From: Candidatus Avelusimicrobium vaccinum
GTDB taxonomy: Bacteria > Elusimicrobiota > Elusimicrobia > Elusimicrobiales > Elusimicrobiaceae
Length of the DNA stretch: 64,000 bases
Direction: 5' to 3'
Assembly: GCA_902794895.1 (NCBI GenBank)
Contig: CADBIY010000004.1
Location: 1 to 64,000, forward strand
Each line of letters opens with the position of its first letter. The first letter of the stretch is position 1. Below, one piece after another: positions 47,966 to 56,922 of the stretch. A program made the position numbers and the translations under genes. Below the pieces are notes generated by a model. The model was not told the DNA's origin and did not search any database. It saw nothing but the letters and a program-made list of their open reading frames with translations.

Positions 47966-48702
47966 TGAAAGTTGGCGTGTTTTCGGACGTACACGGTAAT
48001 TTAGAAGCATTAGAGGCTTGTTTAACCCGCTTTCAGCAAGAAAAGGTACAGGGGTATATCTATTGCGGAGACTTTATCGGTTATGGACCGGATCCGGAAA
48101 AATGTGTAAAAAAAATCTTAGAACTACCGTTGTTGGCCTGTGTTTTGGGCAATCATGATGCGGTGTTTGCCCACCCGGAATTGGAAGAATTCTTCAATAT
48201 AGAGGCCCGTAATTCGTTAGAAAAAAGTAAAGGCTATCTTAGCGAAAAATCAATTCGTGCGTTAACTGCATTACCCGTGCGTGTCCAAAAACCCGGCTAT
48301 ACGGTTTTGCATGGCACTCCGCGTGATCCGGTGAAAGAATATTTTGCCAGTTGTGGACAATTTCAAGAGAATTATTTGTTATGGGAAGGGGATATTTGTT
48401 TTGTAGGACATACGCACATCCCTTTTTATATGAAAGGGACTGCTAAAACCTGCTCTATTTATGTAAGTAATAGTGCGGATGCTACGGTACGCTTGGATCC
48501 CAACATGCGTTATATTATTAATCCCGGCGCCGTGGGAAAGCCACGTGACCGTGACCCGAGAGCCTCCTTCGGAATTTGGGATACGCAACTTCATACATTC
48601 CGCTTTTTACGTCAAGAATATGATCTGAAAAAAACGCAGCGGAAGATGGAAAAGGAACGGATGCCGGCTTTTTTGATTGAGACGTTAGCAATGGGGTTGT
48701 AA
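47965..48702 (+). CDS. Calcineurin-like metallophosphoesterase (YfcE type)
   Basis: 245 residues. Metal-binding motifs in order: VFSDVHGNLEAL at the start, CGDFIGYGPDPEKC, VLGNHDAVF near residue 57, VLHGTPRD, and VGHTHIPF near residue 150, then NPGAVGKPRD. The arrangement fits small cytosolic phosphodiesterases of unknown substrate. The start overlaps the smc stop. The 3' end overlaps the convergent membrane protein by 18 bases. Confidence 0.9.
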   Translation: MKVGVFSDVHGNLEALEACLTRFQQEKVQGYIYCGDFIGYGPDPEKCVKKILELPLLACVLGNHDAVFAHPELEEFFNIEARNSLEKSKGYLSEKSIRALTALPVRVQKPGYTVLHGTPRDPVKEYFASCGQFQENYLLWEGDICFVGHTHIPFYMKGTAKTCSIYVSNSADATVRLDPNMRYIINPGAVGKPRDRDPRASFGIWDTQLHTFRFLRQEYDLKKTQRKMEKERMPAFLIETLAMGL

Positions 48703-50013
48703 GCGGTGCAGTACGGCCGTAAATGCGGGGGCAGCTAAAATACACAGCACAAATTCAAAAGGCGCGCGGAACCTTGCATAGGCTCCAAAAAACACAGATC
48801 CGATAGCCCAAAAATAGATACAATACCCTGCTAAAAAATAAGCGATCATTTTATGTTGCTTCCGCAGAAGCCAACTGCCTATAATTCCCAGTAACACCGT
48901 TCCCCATACTTGCAGACAAGAAAGTATTAAAATAATTTTTGTTCCCACGGTCTGCAAATAACGCGTATGTAAAAATTGTGTTTGGTTGAGCGAATGAAAT
49001 GCCATTTCTTGTTCGTTTGCAGGTTTCCCTGTGAGTAAACGGGAAGTATGCAAAAAATTAGTTCCCAATAAGGTCTTGGCTGCCCAACGGGGGGCATGTA
49101 ATAATTTATAGAACCATCCGACACGTAACCAAGGGGTTGCCAAGGCCCGATAGGTTTTTACTTGTTCGGTTGTACGGTATGAACCAAAATTTTCCGGCAA
49201 AGCATTTTGTAAATAATTGTGGGCTTGTGGAATAGATAGACTTAATTTTTGGGCTACCAAATCTTCATTCCAAAAATACAGATTATAGGCGTTGACAGTA
49301 GAAAATCCGGGAAATCCGGTACTCAGGTAATTTCGCAAATGCCAACTTCCCAGTAAAAAAAACAGGGGCAGAAAAAAACATAAGACAATTTGTTTCCAAT
49401 ACGTTTTGCAGGTAATTATTACAAATACAAAAACTGCCGGTGCCAAATAATAGGCGGCTGGCCGTACATAAATTGCAGCGGCTAATACACAAGCGGATGC
49501 TACTAACCAGCGTGCTGAATAACACTTCAAAAATTTAACCAAAAAGAACACAAACCAGGCTAATAAAAAAGTACAAAGAATTTCCGTCAGCACGGCAAAA
49601 GAAAGTGAAAAATACAACACGCTGCCCGCACAGAATATTGCACTCCAGCGGGCGGCGCGCAAGTTCGAAATTTCACGGGTGGTGAGGTAAACCGGGATCA
49701 ATAACCCAAGTGATAATATGTTTTGAAGGATAGCCACCGCCCAGGTGGAATTGCCGGTAATGAGTTGTATAACTGCCAGAAATACGGGGTATCCCGGGGT
49801 GCGTAAAATGAGGGGCGTAGCCGAAACTGCTTCCCAAAATTGGCCGTAGGTAAGCCATGTTTGTGCGGGGTAAATATAACTAAGCGAATCCGGAAAAATG
49901 AGTACGTGTTCTCCTAACGGATTATACAAATAGATAAACGTAACAGCCAGGGCTTTGAAGAAAGCACAAAACCCCAACAGGTACCAGAAAATTTTATCTT
50001 TGTACCAAGGCAT
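48685..50013 (-). CDS. Polytopic membrane glycosyltransferase-like protein (GT-C, PMT-like)
   Basis: 442 residues, about eleven spans. The first periplasmic loop has FPDSLSYIYPAQTWL with a probable catalytic Asp, and LRTPGYPVFLAVIQL follows. This is the pattern of GT-C enzymes using lipid-linked sugars (ArnT/PMT and family 39). A polar stretch at about 215-300 faces the periplasm. Its likely role is addition of sugar to lipid or protein at the membrane, but the acceptor is unknown. The stop region overlaps the convergent phosphoesterase gene by 18 bases. Confidence 0.65.
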   Translation of the reverse strand: MPWYKDKIFWYLLGFCAFFKALAVTFIYLYNPLGEHVLIFPDSLSYIYPAQTWLTYGQFWEAVSATPLILRTPGYPVFLAVIQLITGNSTWAVAILQNILSLGLLIPVYLTTREISNLRAARWSAIFCAGSVLYFSLSFAVLTEILCTFLLAWFVFFLVKFLKCYSARWLVASACVLAAAIYVRPAAYYLAPAVFVFVIITCKTYWKQIVLCFFLPLFFLLGSWHLRNYLSTGFPGFSTVNAYNLYFWNEDLVAQKLSLSIPQAHNYLQNALPENFGSYRTTEQVKTYRALATPWLRVGWFYKLLHAPRWAAKTLLGTNFLHTSRLLTGKPANEQEMAFHSLNQTQFLHTRYLQTVGTKIILILSCLQVWGTVLLGIIGSWLLRKQHKMIAYFLAGYCIYFWAIGSVFFGAYARFRAPFEFVLCILAAPAFTAVLHRLQPHC

Positions 50014-50038
50014 ATAGTAAACCGCTTATGAAATTAAA

Positions 50039-50064
50039 AAGCCCGCACAGTTACGCACGGGCTT
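50039..50064 (-). terminator. Terminator of tRNA-Ala(GGC)
   Basis: AAGCCCGTGC and GCGGGCTT pair around TAACTG, followed on the minus strand by TTTTAATTT. Confidence 0.7.
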
Positions 50065-50068
50065 AAAA

Positions 50069-50144
50069 TGGTGGACCTGACAAGGATCGAACTTGCGACC
50101 TCCTGCATGCCATGCAGGCGCTCTCCCAGCTGAGCTACAGGCCC
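50069..50144 (-). tRNA. tRNA-Ala (anticodon GGC)
   Basis: The acceptor stem GGGCCTG pairs with CAGGTCC. The anticodon stem CCTGC/GCAGG holds the loop ATGGCAT with anticodon GGC. The T arm is GCAAG-TTCGATC-CTTGT. CCA is encoded (50071-50069). Confidence 0.95.
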
Positions 50145-50240
50145 TTAAATCTATATATTTATTATAACAGTTTTTCTGAAAACTTGCAATAAGAACGATC
50201 CCTTTGGCTTCTGCCAAAAGAATTAAAGTATAATAAGTTT

Positions 50241-50960
50241 ATGACCCGCTACACAGACGGTTCCTACCTGAAAGAAAATCCTACCTGGCATGCTGAAGAC
50301 AGCGCTTGGAAACTCATGCATGTTCAACGGGCTTTAGCCGCGGCGGATATTTCTGCCGGTTGTTGTGTATGTGATATGGGGTGTGGGAGCGGTGAACTCA
50401 TTAAGCAATGGGCTTTGCAAGCCCCGGAAGTCTTATTTACCGGATACGATATTTCCCCTCAAGCCATTGAATTGTGTAAAAAGAATATTCCTGCTAATGT
50501 CACTTTTGAAACGGGTCCCTGTCTTCCGTCCGGTACGTTTAGCATAACACTTGCCCTAGATGTATTAGAACATATTGAACAAGAAGAAGTTTGGTTGGAA
50601 CAGATCGCTCAAACGGCACCGTATCTGGTTTTGCATATTCCGTTAGAAATTTCCTTATATACTTTCATGCGTCCCGCGTGGTTAGAAGAAGAAAGAAAGC
50701 GAATGGGGCATTTACATTTTTACACTCCTTCTGCGGTACAGCAATTATTTAAACGCCACCATTTCAACATTCTATCCTGGCACTATACGAATAAATACCT
50801 GGAAAAACCGCCGGTGCTAACTTCTTCCTGGAGCAAATTGGGAATGAGCATTCGCAAATTAATACATCTCATTCTCCCTACCCGGTTGGCCGCATTTTTA
50901 GTGGGGGGATATAGCGTTATGTGTGTGATTAGTCGCGATACAGGGAACGGAGCAGTTTAA
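50241..50960 (+). CDS. Class I SAM-dependent methyltransferase
   Basis: 239 residues. The SAM site is [15 protein letters not shown] near residue 44. [16 protein letters not shown] provides the acidic ribose-binding residue, and [16 protein letters not shown] is motif post-I. The C-terminal helix-rich stretch with [17 protein letters not shown] could bind membrane. Such proteins often modify quinones or glycolipids; the substrate is unknown. The end overlaps the convergent nfo gene by 32 bases. Confidence 0.85.
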   Translation: MTRYTDGSYLKENPTWHAEDSAWKLMHVQRALAAADISAGCCVCDMGCGSGELIKQWALQAPEVLFTGYDISPQAIELCKKNIPANVTFETGPCLPSGTFSITLALDVLEHIEQEEVWLEQIAQTAPYLVLHIPLEISLYTFMRPAWLEEERKRMGHLHFYTPSAVQQLFKRHHFNILSWHYTNKYLEKPPVLTSSWSKLGMSIRKLIHLILPTRLAAFLVGGYSVMCVISRDTGNGAV

Positions 50961-51759
50961 TTTCCCGCGCGTATCCGTCCAGATCATTTGGGGTTTCCAA
51001 ACAGAAGGGCAACTGTTTTAGGGCGGGGTGGTTGATCACTGCGGATAATAAATCGGTTCCAATTTGTCCGCCGCCAATGACTGCGTGACGGTCTTTATGG
51101 GAACCAAGGGAATTTAAACTGTCATTAAGATGAACAGCTTTTAACCGGGAAAGACCTATTTTTTTATCAAATTCAGTTAACACATCATCCAGTTTGGTAA
51201 TAGAATAGCCTGCATCGTGAATATGACAAGTATCTAAACACACCCCCATTTTATCCGTTAACTGGACTCCGTCCAAGATAGTAGCAAGTTCATCAAAGGT
51301 CCGGCCGATTTCGCTACCTTTACCTGCCATGGTTTCAAGTAATACGGTAGTATGTTGCTGAGGGGTAAGGATTTTGTTCAGCATCCGTTGAATGAGTGCA
51401 ATCCCGGTTTGTGTGCCTTGCCCCACATGGGAACCGGGATGAAAATTATAGAGGTTGCCGGGTACATATTCCATACGGCGCAAATCATCTTGCATGGTGA
51501 GCCAGGCAAATTCGCGGGTCTTTGTATCGGCCGATGCCGGATTTAGCGTATAAGGGGCATGGGCAATAATCGGTGCAAAATGGTGCTCTTTGAGTAAAGT
51601 GACTAAGGCCGCAGCATCTTGAGGATCTATCTCTTTGGCTTTACTTCCCCGGGGATTTCGGGTAAAAAATTGAAAGGTGTTTGCCCCTATGCTCAGGGCT
51701 TGCTTGCCCATGGCTTGGAATCCGTTTGACGACGATAAATGACAACCGATATATAACAT
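50929..51759 (-). CDS. nfo: Endonuclease IV
   Basis: 276 residues. This zinc enzyme cuts DNA at abasic sites. Metal ligands are visible in [47 protein letters not shown], and [16 protein letters not shown] with IGGGQIG. The length is typical. It lies three bases upstream of the end of the aldolase gene region, suggesting the pair aldolase-nfo is co-transcribed. Confidence 0.96.
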   Translation of the reverse strand: MLYIGCHLSSSNGFQAMGKQALSIGANTFQFFTRNPRGSKAKEIDPQDAAALVTLLKEHHFAPIIAHAPYTLNPASADTKTREFAWLTMQDDLRRMEYVPGNLYNFHPGSHVGQGTQTGIALIQRMLNKILTPQQHTTVLLETMAGKGSEIGRTFDELATILDGVQLTDKMGVCLDTCHIHDAGYSITKLDDVLTEFDKKIGLSRLKAVHLNDSLNSLGSHKDRHAVIGGGQIGTDLLSAVINHPALKQLPFCLETPNDLDGYAREIKLLRSLYRD

Positions 51760-51762
51760 AAA

Positions 51763-52803
51763 TTAAACGGTTAACCGCTGAAGATCTTGAATAAATTGGG
51801 CTACATCTTCTTCCCGCGTGGCCCAACTGGTGCAAATGCGGATTAACATTTGATTATGCTCTAACGGTTTAATATGCGCAAAAGCATAGGTTTCTTCCAG
51901 CTGCTTTAGTAACGGGTTGGGCAGAATGATAAATTGTTGGTTTGTGTGGGAATCATAAGCAATTTGTAAACCGACTTGCTCGCATGCTTGGCGGATTTGT
52001 AAGGCTAAGCGGTTCGCGTGGGCGCCGAGTTGGAAATATAAATCGTTTTCCAACAAAGCCAAAAATTGGATTCCTAACACACGCCCTTTAGCAAGCATGG
52101 CTCCTTTTTGTTTGACGAAATAGCGGAAATCTTTTTGAATTTTTTCGTTGGGTATTACAACGGCTTCCCCCAATAATGCCCCTAATTTGGTTCCTCCAAT
52201 GTAGAAAGCATCACATAAAGCGGCTAAATCGGGTAACGTAACATCATTTTGTGGAGAAGATAGTCCATAACCCAAACGGGCTCCGTCAATAAATAAATAG
52301 AGTTTATTTTCATCACAAGCACGCCGGATCGCCAATAATTCTTGTTTGGAATATAAAGTCCCGAACTCGGTGGGAAAAGATAAATATACCAGCCGCGGTT
52401 GGGGGGCAAATTCCGGATTATCATCCTGCCAGTGTTCCTTGCAAAGTTGGTTAATTTGGGCAGCGGTAATTTTTCCGTTGGTGGAAGGGGCCGTTAAAAT
52501 TCGGTGGCCGGTTGCTTCAATGGCCCCGGTTTCATGTACATTAATATGCCCGCTATCCGGAGAAATAACGGTTTGGTAAGGGCGTAACATAGCCGCAATC
52601 ACGGTTAAATTAGTTTGCGTTCCGCCGCATAAAAAATGAACTTCGGCATGCGGGGTTTGACAAAGCGATTTGATCAGGTCCGCAGCCTGCCGGCAAAAAA
52701 TATCTTGCCCATATCCGGGAGTCTGTTCTAAATTGGTGTGAATGAGTTTTTCTAAAACGCGTGGATGCGCCCCTTCGCTATAATCGCAGTTAAAACGTAT
52801 CAT
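51763..52803 (-). CDS. Low-specificity threonine aldolase family protein
   Basis: 346 residues from the ATG at 52803 (MIRFNCDYSEG); an upstream start adds six residues. This PLP enzyme family cleaves threonine to glycine and acetaldehyde. FNCDYSEGAHP is the family start. HFLCGGTQTNL, VHETGAIEATGH, LFIDGARLGYGL and the PLP-binding Lys in YIGGTKLGALLGEAVV are in order. The Asp in FIDGAR binds the ring nitrogen. Confidence 0.9.
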   Translation of the reverse strand: MIRFNCDYSEGAHPRVLEKLIHTNLEQTPGYGQDIFCRQAADLIKSLCQTPHAEVHFLCGGTQTNLTVIAAMLRPYQTVISPDSGHINVHETGAIEATGHRILTAPSTNGKITAAQINQLCKEHWQDDNPEFAPQPRLVYLSFPTEFGTLYSKQELLAIRRACDENKLYLFIDGARLGYGLSSPQNDVTLPDLAALCDAFYIGGTKLGALLGEAVVIPNEKIQKDFRYFVKQKGAMLAKGRVLGIQFLALLENDLYFQLGAHANRLALQIRQACEQVGLQIAYDSHTNQQFIILPNPLLKQLEETYAFAHIKPLEHNQMLIRICTSWATREEDVAQFIQDLQRLTV

Positions 52804-52861
52804 ATCTGTTCCGGTTACCAAAGATTTTAATTCTCTATTATTTTACCTTTTTTGAGTGCGT

Positions 52862-54070
52862 TTAGGGTAAGGTCATCTGGGTAACGGTAAGAAAATTTAA
52901 ATCAATCGTATAGGCGCGCTTCGTGTCATCTTCGGCCGAGATAACAATAACCGCTTTTTGAACACCCTCTAAATCAATAAACTCGGACAAATCACGCAAA
53001 GACCACAAAGGGGAAGGTTCCCACTTTTTAATGGGTTTATTTAATGAGTGGGTGTAAATAGCAGTAATTTTCTCATGGATTCCTAATTTACCGATATGGC
53101 GGCCGCCAAATAAGATAATCCTGGATGCACTGTGTGGTTTTTCATATTCTTTAAGAAGATAGAATATTTGCCTAATGGGGATAATTTCGCTTACTTGTTT
53201 TGGTAATGTTGCGTTGGATTTGAGTTGTTTGCGCAGAGGTGTAAAAACCGGGGAATCAAATGAGTGAGAAGAATGATAGATCCCTACCGCTTGACCATGT
53301 TGATCTACTAACAGTCCTCCGCGTTCAAAAGAAGTAAAAGGATCGGTTGGAGCCTGAATAAAGGTTCTTTCGGTTCCTGTTTTAAGCACGGAGTGTCCTG
53401 CTTTGTAGAATTGACCATTTGCACGAATCCCGTAAGCCAGTAATTCTTGCTGGGGCCAAAGAGAGGCGTCAAAATTCAGTGGAATCGGTAACGCTACCTG
53501 AGAAACAGATTGGGGAAGTTCTAATAAAGCGGCATTCCCGCTGGGGGTTTGCAAAACTACTTTAGCGGGAAAAGTAAATGCTTGATGGGGAGTCATAAAT
53601 TGGATCATCAAATCGTCCTCTGTATTTTGAACGACATCTGCCGTTGTTGCACCCCAAAGATGCGCTTCGGAGCCGCTTTGAGTGGCAAATATGAACCCGG
53701 TTCCTAACGGTTTTGCAGGGTGTTTTTCGGCAACAATCGTAAACATATACCGGGATAAGTTTTGTTCTAAGGGTTCGATAGCGGGCGCTCTAAAAGAAGA
53801 TGTCTTTAAACGGGCCTGTTTTAGTAAATGATGCGAAAGAGAAACGGCTTGGTTGGGATTTAACGGATGTTGTAAATTGACGGGAATATGGTACGACGGA
53901 ATCTTCATTATTTTTCGAGTTATTTGTGTAAGTTGGGATTGCAAAACAGAGGTGTTTTTTAATACAACGGATGCTTTTGCGGCGCGCAAAATATCCGCAG
54001 TTTCTGGGATTTGTGCATTTGATATAGGCGCCAAAAATAAAGATAAAATTCCAATAATATATTTTCTCAT
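52862..54070 (-). CDS. Exported trypsin-fold protein lacking catalytic residues
   Basis: 402 residues from the ATG at 54070, chosen because a signal peptide follows directly (RKYIIGILSLFLAPISNAQ); a longer frame upstream gives no signal and overlaps a DUF192 gene. The middle has LGTGFIFATQ...AHLWGATTADVVQN, which resembles the GSGF...TAAHVV strands of trypsin-like proteases with the His missing. SFERGGLLVDQHGQAVGIYHS lies where proteases have GNSGGPLVD, with Ser absent. It looks like a protease-like scaffold that has lost activity. The role is unknown. Confidence 0.55.
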   Translation of the reverse strand: MRKYIIGILSLFLAPISNAQIPETADILRAAKASVVLKNTSVLQSQLTQITRKIMKIPSYHIPVNLQHPLNPNQAVSLSHHLLKQARLKTSSFRAPAIEPLEQNLSRYMFTIVAEKHPAKPLGTGFIFATQSGSEAHLWGATTADVVQNTEDDLMIQFMTPHQAFTFPAKVVLQTPSGNAALLELPQSVSQVALPIPLNFDASLWPQQELLAYGIRANGQFYKAGHSVLKTGTERTFIQAPTDPFTSFERGGLLVDQHGQAVGIYHSSHSFDSPVFTPLRKQLKSNATLPKQVSEIIPIRQIFYLLKEYEKPHSASRIILFGGRHIGKLGIHEKITAIYTHSLNKPIKKWEPSPLWSLRDLSEFIDLEGVQKAVIVISAEDDTKRAYTIDLNFLTVTQMTLP

Positions 54071-54137
54071 ATTATTACTATATTGGATTTTGTCGTCTGC
54101 GACCAGGGTCATTGGGCCTATAATGCGGTTAGGTCTT

Positions 54138-54575
54138 TTATGAAGGCAATGAAAATAATAGCGTCTTCCCAACAGAAAGTTGTTGCTTGTTAATCGTGCC
54201 TGCCGGCAGTTCCAACAAGTATTTAGCCGTAGCAAAAGCGAAAGGAATTTCGGCATCAATCGTATATTTTTCCCGGTGAGGGACGTTTGTGTGCATAGCG
54301 GTAATGCGTTGATTGTTATCCAGAAATACAACATCTAAATCCAGTAACGTATTTTTCCGGTAATAGGCTTGTTCTTCCTCACGCGTGAAGACAAATAAAA
54401 CGCCTGTTTGAAAAGGAGCGCGTTGTTGCTGCCAGGCAAATTCTTGTTTTTTATAACTGTCGGCCACCAATACATTGATGGAATTTCCGTTAGGAAATTG
54501 GATCTGTATTTGATGATATCGCGTACAAGCCGCTAAACATAAAATAACCAGTACAAAAATCACCGTTTTTCTCAT
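54138..54575 (-). CDS. DUF192 family lipoprotein
   Basis: 145 residues from the ATG at 54575, which has GGAGG 6-7 bases upstream and sits in an ATGA overlap with the preceding gene. The lipobox is CLAAC (Cys near 17). The DUF192 core follows: INVLVADSYKKQEFAWQQ, GVLFVFTREEEQAYYRKNTLLDLDVVFLD, and the C-terminal YLLELPAGTINKQQLSVG. DUF192 proteins are small barrels of unknown function. A longer upstream start is less likely. Confidence 0.88.
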   Translation of the reverse strand: MRKTVIFVLVILCLAACTRYHQIQIQFPNGNSINVLVADSYKKQEFAWQQQRAPFQTGVLFVFTREEEQAYYRKNTLLDLDVVFLDNNQRITAMHTNVPHREKYTIDAEIPFAFATAKYLLELPAGTINKQQLSVGKTLLFSLPS

Positions 54576-56206
54576 TGTGAATCCTCCGGGCCCATCTTTT
54601 CCAAAGGACATAAGGTGTAACCTGTTACATAGATATTGAGATTGGTATCAAAATCTTGGCAAGGTTTTGCACTGGCTTTTAATCCTAACGGTTTAAGAAA
54701 TAAGGGATCGAGCATTAAATCCCAAGGGATTGTTAATAAATAGATAGGCCCCGTGTGCGCGTTAATAGTTTGTTGGACCGGTTCCTCAAAATGGTAGGCA
54801 TAGTATAATTTGGTAAGCGGGTAACGCTGTGTGGCCGCAGACCAGTATTTTTGAGGAAATTTAGAAACAGGCAGTTTTATGCCGCCTATAAAGCGGGTAT
54901 CCTTTGGAAAAAAAGGTGCTATAAACGACGTGGGGCTTCCCACTAATAATACCAATGCATTTTTTTCTACTTGCGGCTGTGGGGTTATTTCAATAGCGTG
55001 TTTGCTATACATTTCACGCCCCCAATCGGGGTAAATCGTATGGCAGGCAAGCCCCGTCAAAATAATCAGGACAAGCACCGTAACCAAACGGTTAGAAAAA
55101 AATTGCCGCAAGGCCAGAACGATTAAAAATCCGCTTAAGGCTTCCAAGGTAACCAGATAGCGTAAAATACCATAGAAGTTCATCCATAAAATAAACCCCA
55201 CTGCGCAAAACGCGAGTAGTGCACGAACTAAGCAGCGGGATGTATGTGCCGTAAGTTTACTTGTTAAAGCGGCTGGTAACAAAACCAAAAAAGAAAGTTG
55301 TGCCAAAGCCAAGCGTGCATCTGCCACAATAGGTTCACTGACAACCCACTGGTTGGGAAAAATCCAAAAAAACGGATAAAATAACCATTGCCACACATGA
55401 CGGGGATAGAAGCGGACTTCATCAAAATTGACGGGATCAAAATAAGGCGATTGAAAGAAATCATTGAAAAAAGGGAAAAGTGGATTTCTATAAGAAACAT
55501 AATAATGAAAAATAAAATAACCATTGGTCAACAAAAAACCCGTGATACCTCCCAGAGCAAACAGACAAGTTGTTTTAAGCGGACGTTTGTACGTTGGCAA
55601 ATTGATAAAAAAAGCAACGGTTAATCCCAGTACAAACGGGGCTCCGGTATATTTTAATCCGCCGGCCGCTCCTGCTATAAAAGCCGACCAAAAAACCCAC
55701 TTAATTTTATGGGGTTCTTTTAAAAGGAATACAAGCAGCCAATAGAAGGACAAACATAAAAAAAAGGCCATGGGTACTTCATTATAAGAAAGACCCATTT
55801 GCGAAACCAACATACTGCCGGTTAACCCAATGGCACAGGCTAAGAGGGCGTGGACCTGTTGCTCTTTTTGTGGAAAAACTAATTGCGAAATTTTATAAAC
55901 CACAAAACCCAAAGCACCCCCCCACAAGCCCTGAATAAAGGCAATCAGTTGCGGAAAAGTATTGAAATATTTAATCAGTAGAAATAACGGTATATCCAGC
56001 AATGGGTTGAGAAATGTATGGATACCCGCGGGCATAATATCGGTTTGTAAGCGCCCGGTAAGAAAAGCATAGGGATTGTAGAGGTGGTAATTTAGCAAAT
56101 CCCAAGAAACGTCTTGTCCGCTCATCCAACTAAATAAACCGCTGATGAACATAAAAAGTAGGCAAAGTAGTGTGTTTTTGCAAGAAATTGAACAGAAGCG
56201 TTTCAT
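54572..56206 (-). CDS. Polytopic membrane protein, possibly a GT-C glycosyltransferase
   Basis: 544 residues, ten or more spans. After the first span lies SGQDVSWDLLNYHLYNPYAFLTGR, a charged loop typical of the catalytic periplasmic loop in GT-C enzymes. QMGLSYNEVPMAFFLCL and GAAGGLKYTGAPF follow, then a C-terminal soluble domain of about 130 residues (LVLLVGSPTSFIAPFF...TGPIYLL). I assign a probable lipid-sugar glycosyltransferase without a defined family. It overlaps the DUF192 gene. Confidence 0.5.
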   Translation of the reverse strand: MKRFCSISCKNTLLCLLFMFISGLFSWMSGQDVSWDLLNYHLYNPYAFLTGRLQTDIMPAGIHTFLNPLLDIPLFLLIKYFNTFPQLIAFIQGLWGGALGFVVYKISQLVFPQKEQQVHALLACAIGLTGSMLVSQMGLSYNEVPMAFFLCLSFYWLLVFLLKEPHKIKWVFWSAFIAGAAGGLKYTGAPFVLGLTVAFFINLPTYKRPLKTTCLFALGGITGFLLTNGYFIFHYYVSYRNPLFPFFNDFFQSPYFDPVNFDEVRFYPRHVWQWLFYPFFWIFPNQWVVSEPIVADARLALAQLSFLVLLPAALTSKLTAHTSRCLVRALLAFCAVGFILWMNFYGILRYLVTLEALSGFLIVLALRQFFSNRLVTVLVLIILTGLACHTIYPDWGREMYSKHAIEITPQPQVEKNALVLLVGSPTSFIAPFFPKDTRFIGGIKLPVSKFPQKYWSAATQRYPLTKLYYAYHFEEPVQQTINAHTGPIYLLTIPWDLMLDPLFLKPLGLKASAKPCQDFDTNLNIYVTGYTLCPLEKMGPEDSQ

Positions 56207-56292
56207 GTTGGGTATTATAGTAAAAAAAGAGACGAATATAAAAATCCACTCTTTATAAATGAACGAGACCGTAACCTATATAGCCCTTGATT

Positions 56293-56687
56293 ACAAGTCG
56301 GCTCGTTGACCCTCGCTTCTCGCGACCCCGCCTCACCATGCTCGCCTTTCGCCTTGGCCTACCCGTCAAAACTGGTACAACGCTCCGCCTTTTAATCCCT
56401 GCCGCACACCAAGCAGTTGGTGCGCTACTGACCATTAAAAAACCCGCCAAAAAAGCGGGTTTCTTAATGGTGCCCAGTACAGGGATCGGTCACAAGTCGG
56501 CTCGTTGACCCTCGCCGCTCGCGACCCCGCCTCGCCATGCTCGCCTTTCGCACAGAGGGCGTGCTCAAACTCGCATAAGGCTGCGGCTTTCGCTCCCTGC
56601 CGCGCATAAAGCAGTTTATGCGCTACTGACCATTAAAAAACCCGCCAAAAAAGCGGGTTTCTTAATGGTGCCCAGTACAGGGATCGA
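56293..56687. repeat. Two-copy tandem repeat (about 199 bp) duplicating the tRNA-Val 3' end
   Basis: Copy one starts at 56293 and copy two at 56492 with ACAAGTCGGCTCGTTGACCC. Both share CTCGCGACCCCGCCT, the terminator ACCCGCCAAAAAAGCGGGT (56440 and 56640) and the tRNA end GTGCCCAGTACAGGGATCG. In copy two this end belongs to the true tRNA-Val; in copy one it is a truncated tRNA end. Middle sections differ between the copies. Confidence 0.8.
56636..56660 (-). terminator. Terminator of tRNA-Val(GAC)
   Basis: On the minus strand AAACCCGC-TTTTTT-GGCGGGTTT is followed by TTTAATGG. A copy of it lies at 56438-56462. Confidence 0.75.
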
Positions 56688-56740
56688 ACCTGTGGCCTTT
56701 CCCATGTCAAGGGAACGCGCTACCGCTGCGCCAACTGGGC
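56666..56740 (-). tRNA. tRNA-Val (anticodon GAC)
   Basis: The acceptor stem GCCCAGT pairs with ACTGGGC. The anticodon stem TTCCC/GGGAA holds the loop TTGACAT with anticodon GAC. The T arm is CACAGG-TTCGATC-CCTGT. The encoded CCA lies at 56668-56666. Sequence from the T arm to the 3' end occurs again about 199 bases downstream. Confidence 0.95.
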
Positions 56741-56760
56741 TTAAATCTATTCAAATTTTG

Positions 56761-56784
56761 CCAATTTCTCTTCGAAGAAATTGG
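56761..56784. repeat. Hairpin with a UUCG loop upstream of tRNA-Val(GAC)
   Basis: CCAATTTCT and AGAAATTGG form a nine-pair perfect stem around C-TTCG-A. No T run follows in either direction, so it is a stable hairpin of unknown use. Confidence 0.6.
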
Positions 56785-56922
56785 TTCGCAGTTTTGGGTT
56801 TTCAAGGCATTTTTTGTAACGCGTAAAATAAATATTTACAAAAAATTTACAAAGAACCCCTAAAACTGCCACTTCTATACTATTATTATAGCATAATTAT
56901 CGCCCCAATTGTATTTAGATAC

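Noticed and set aside
54071-54334. N-terminal extension of the 52.9-54.1 kb protein
   Set aside because: The extension overlaps the DUF192 gene, lacks a ribosome binding site and would bury the clear signal peptide that starts at 54070.
56666-56740. tRNA-Val(GAC) as the proven attachment site of the element
   Set aside because: The integrase is on the 5' side of the tRNA, and the repeated 3' end is only 199 bases away on the other side. The geometry does not fit a simple attL/attR pair, so it is listed only as a possibility.
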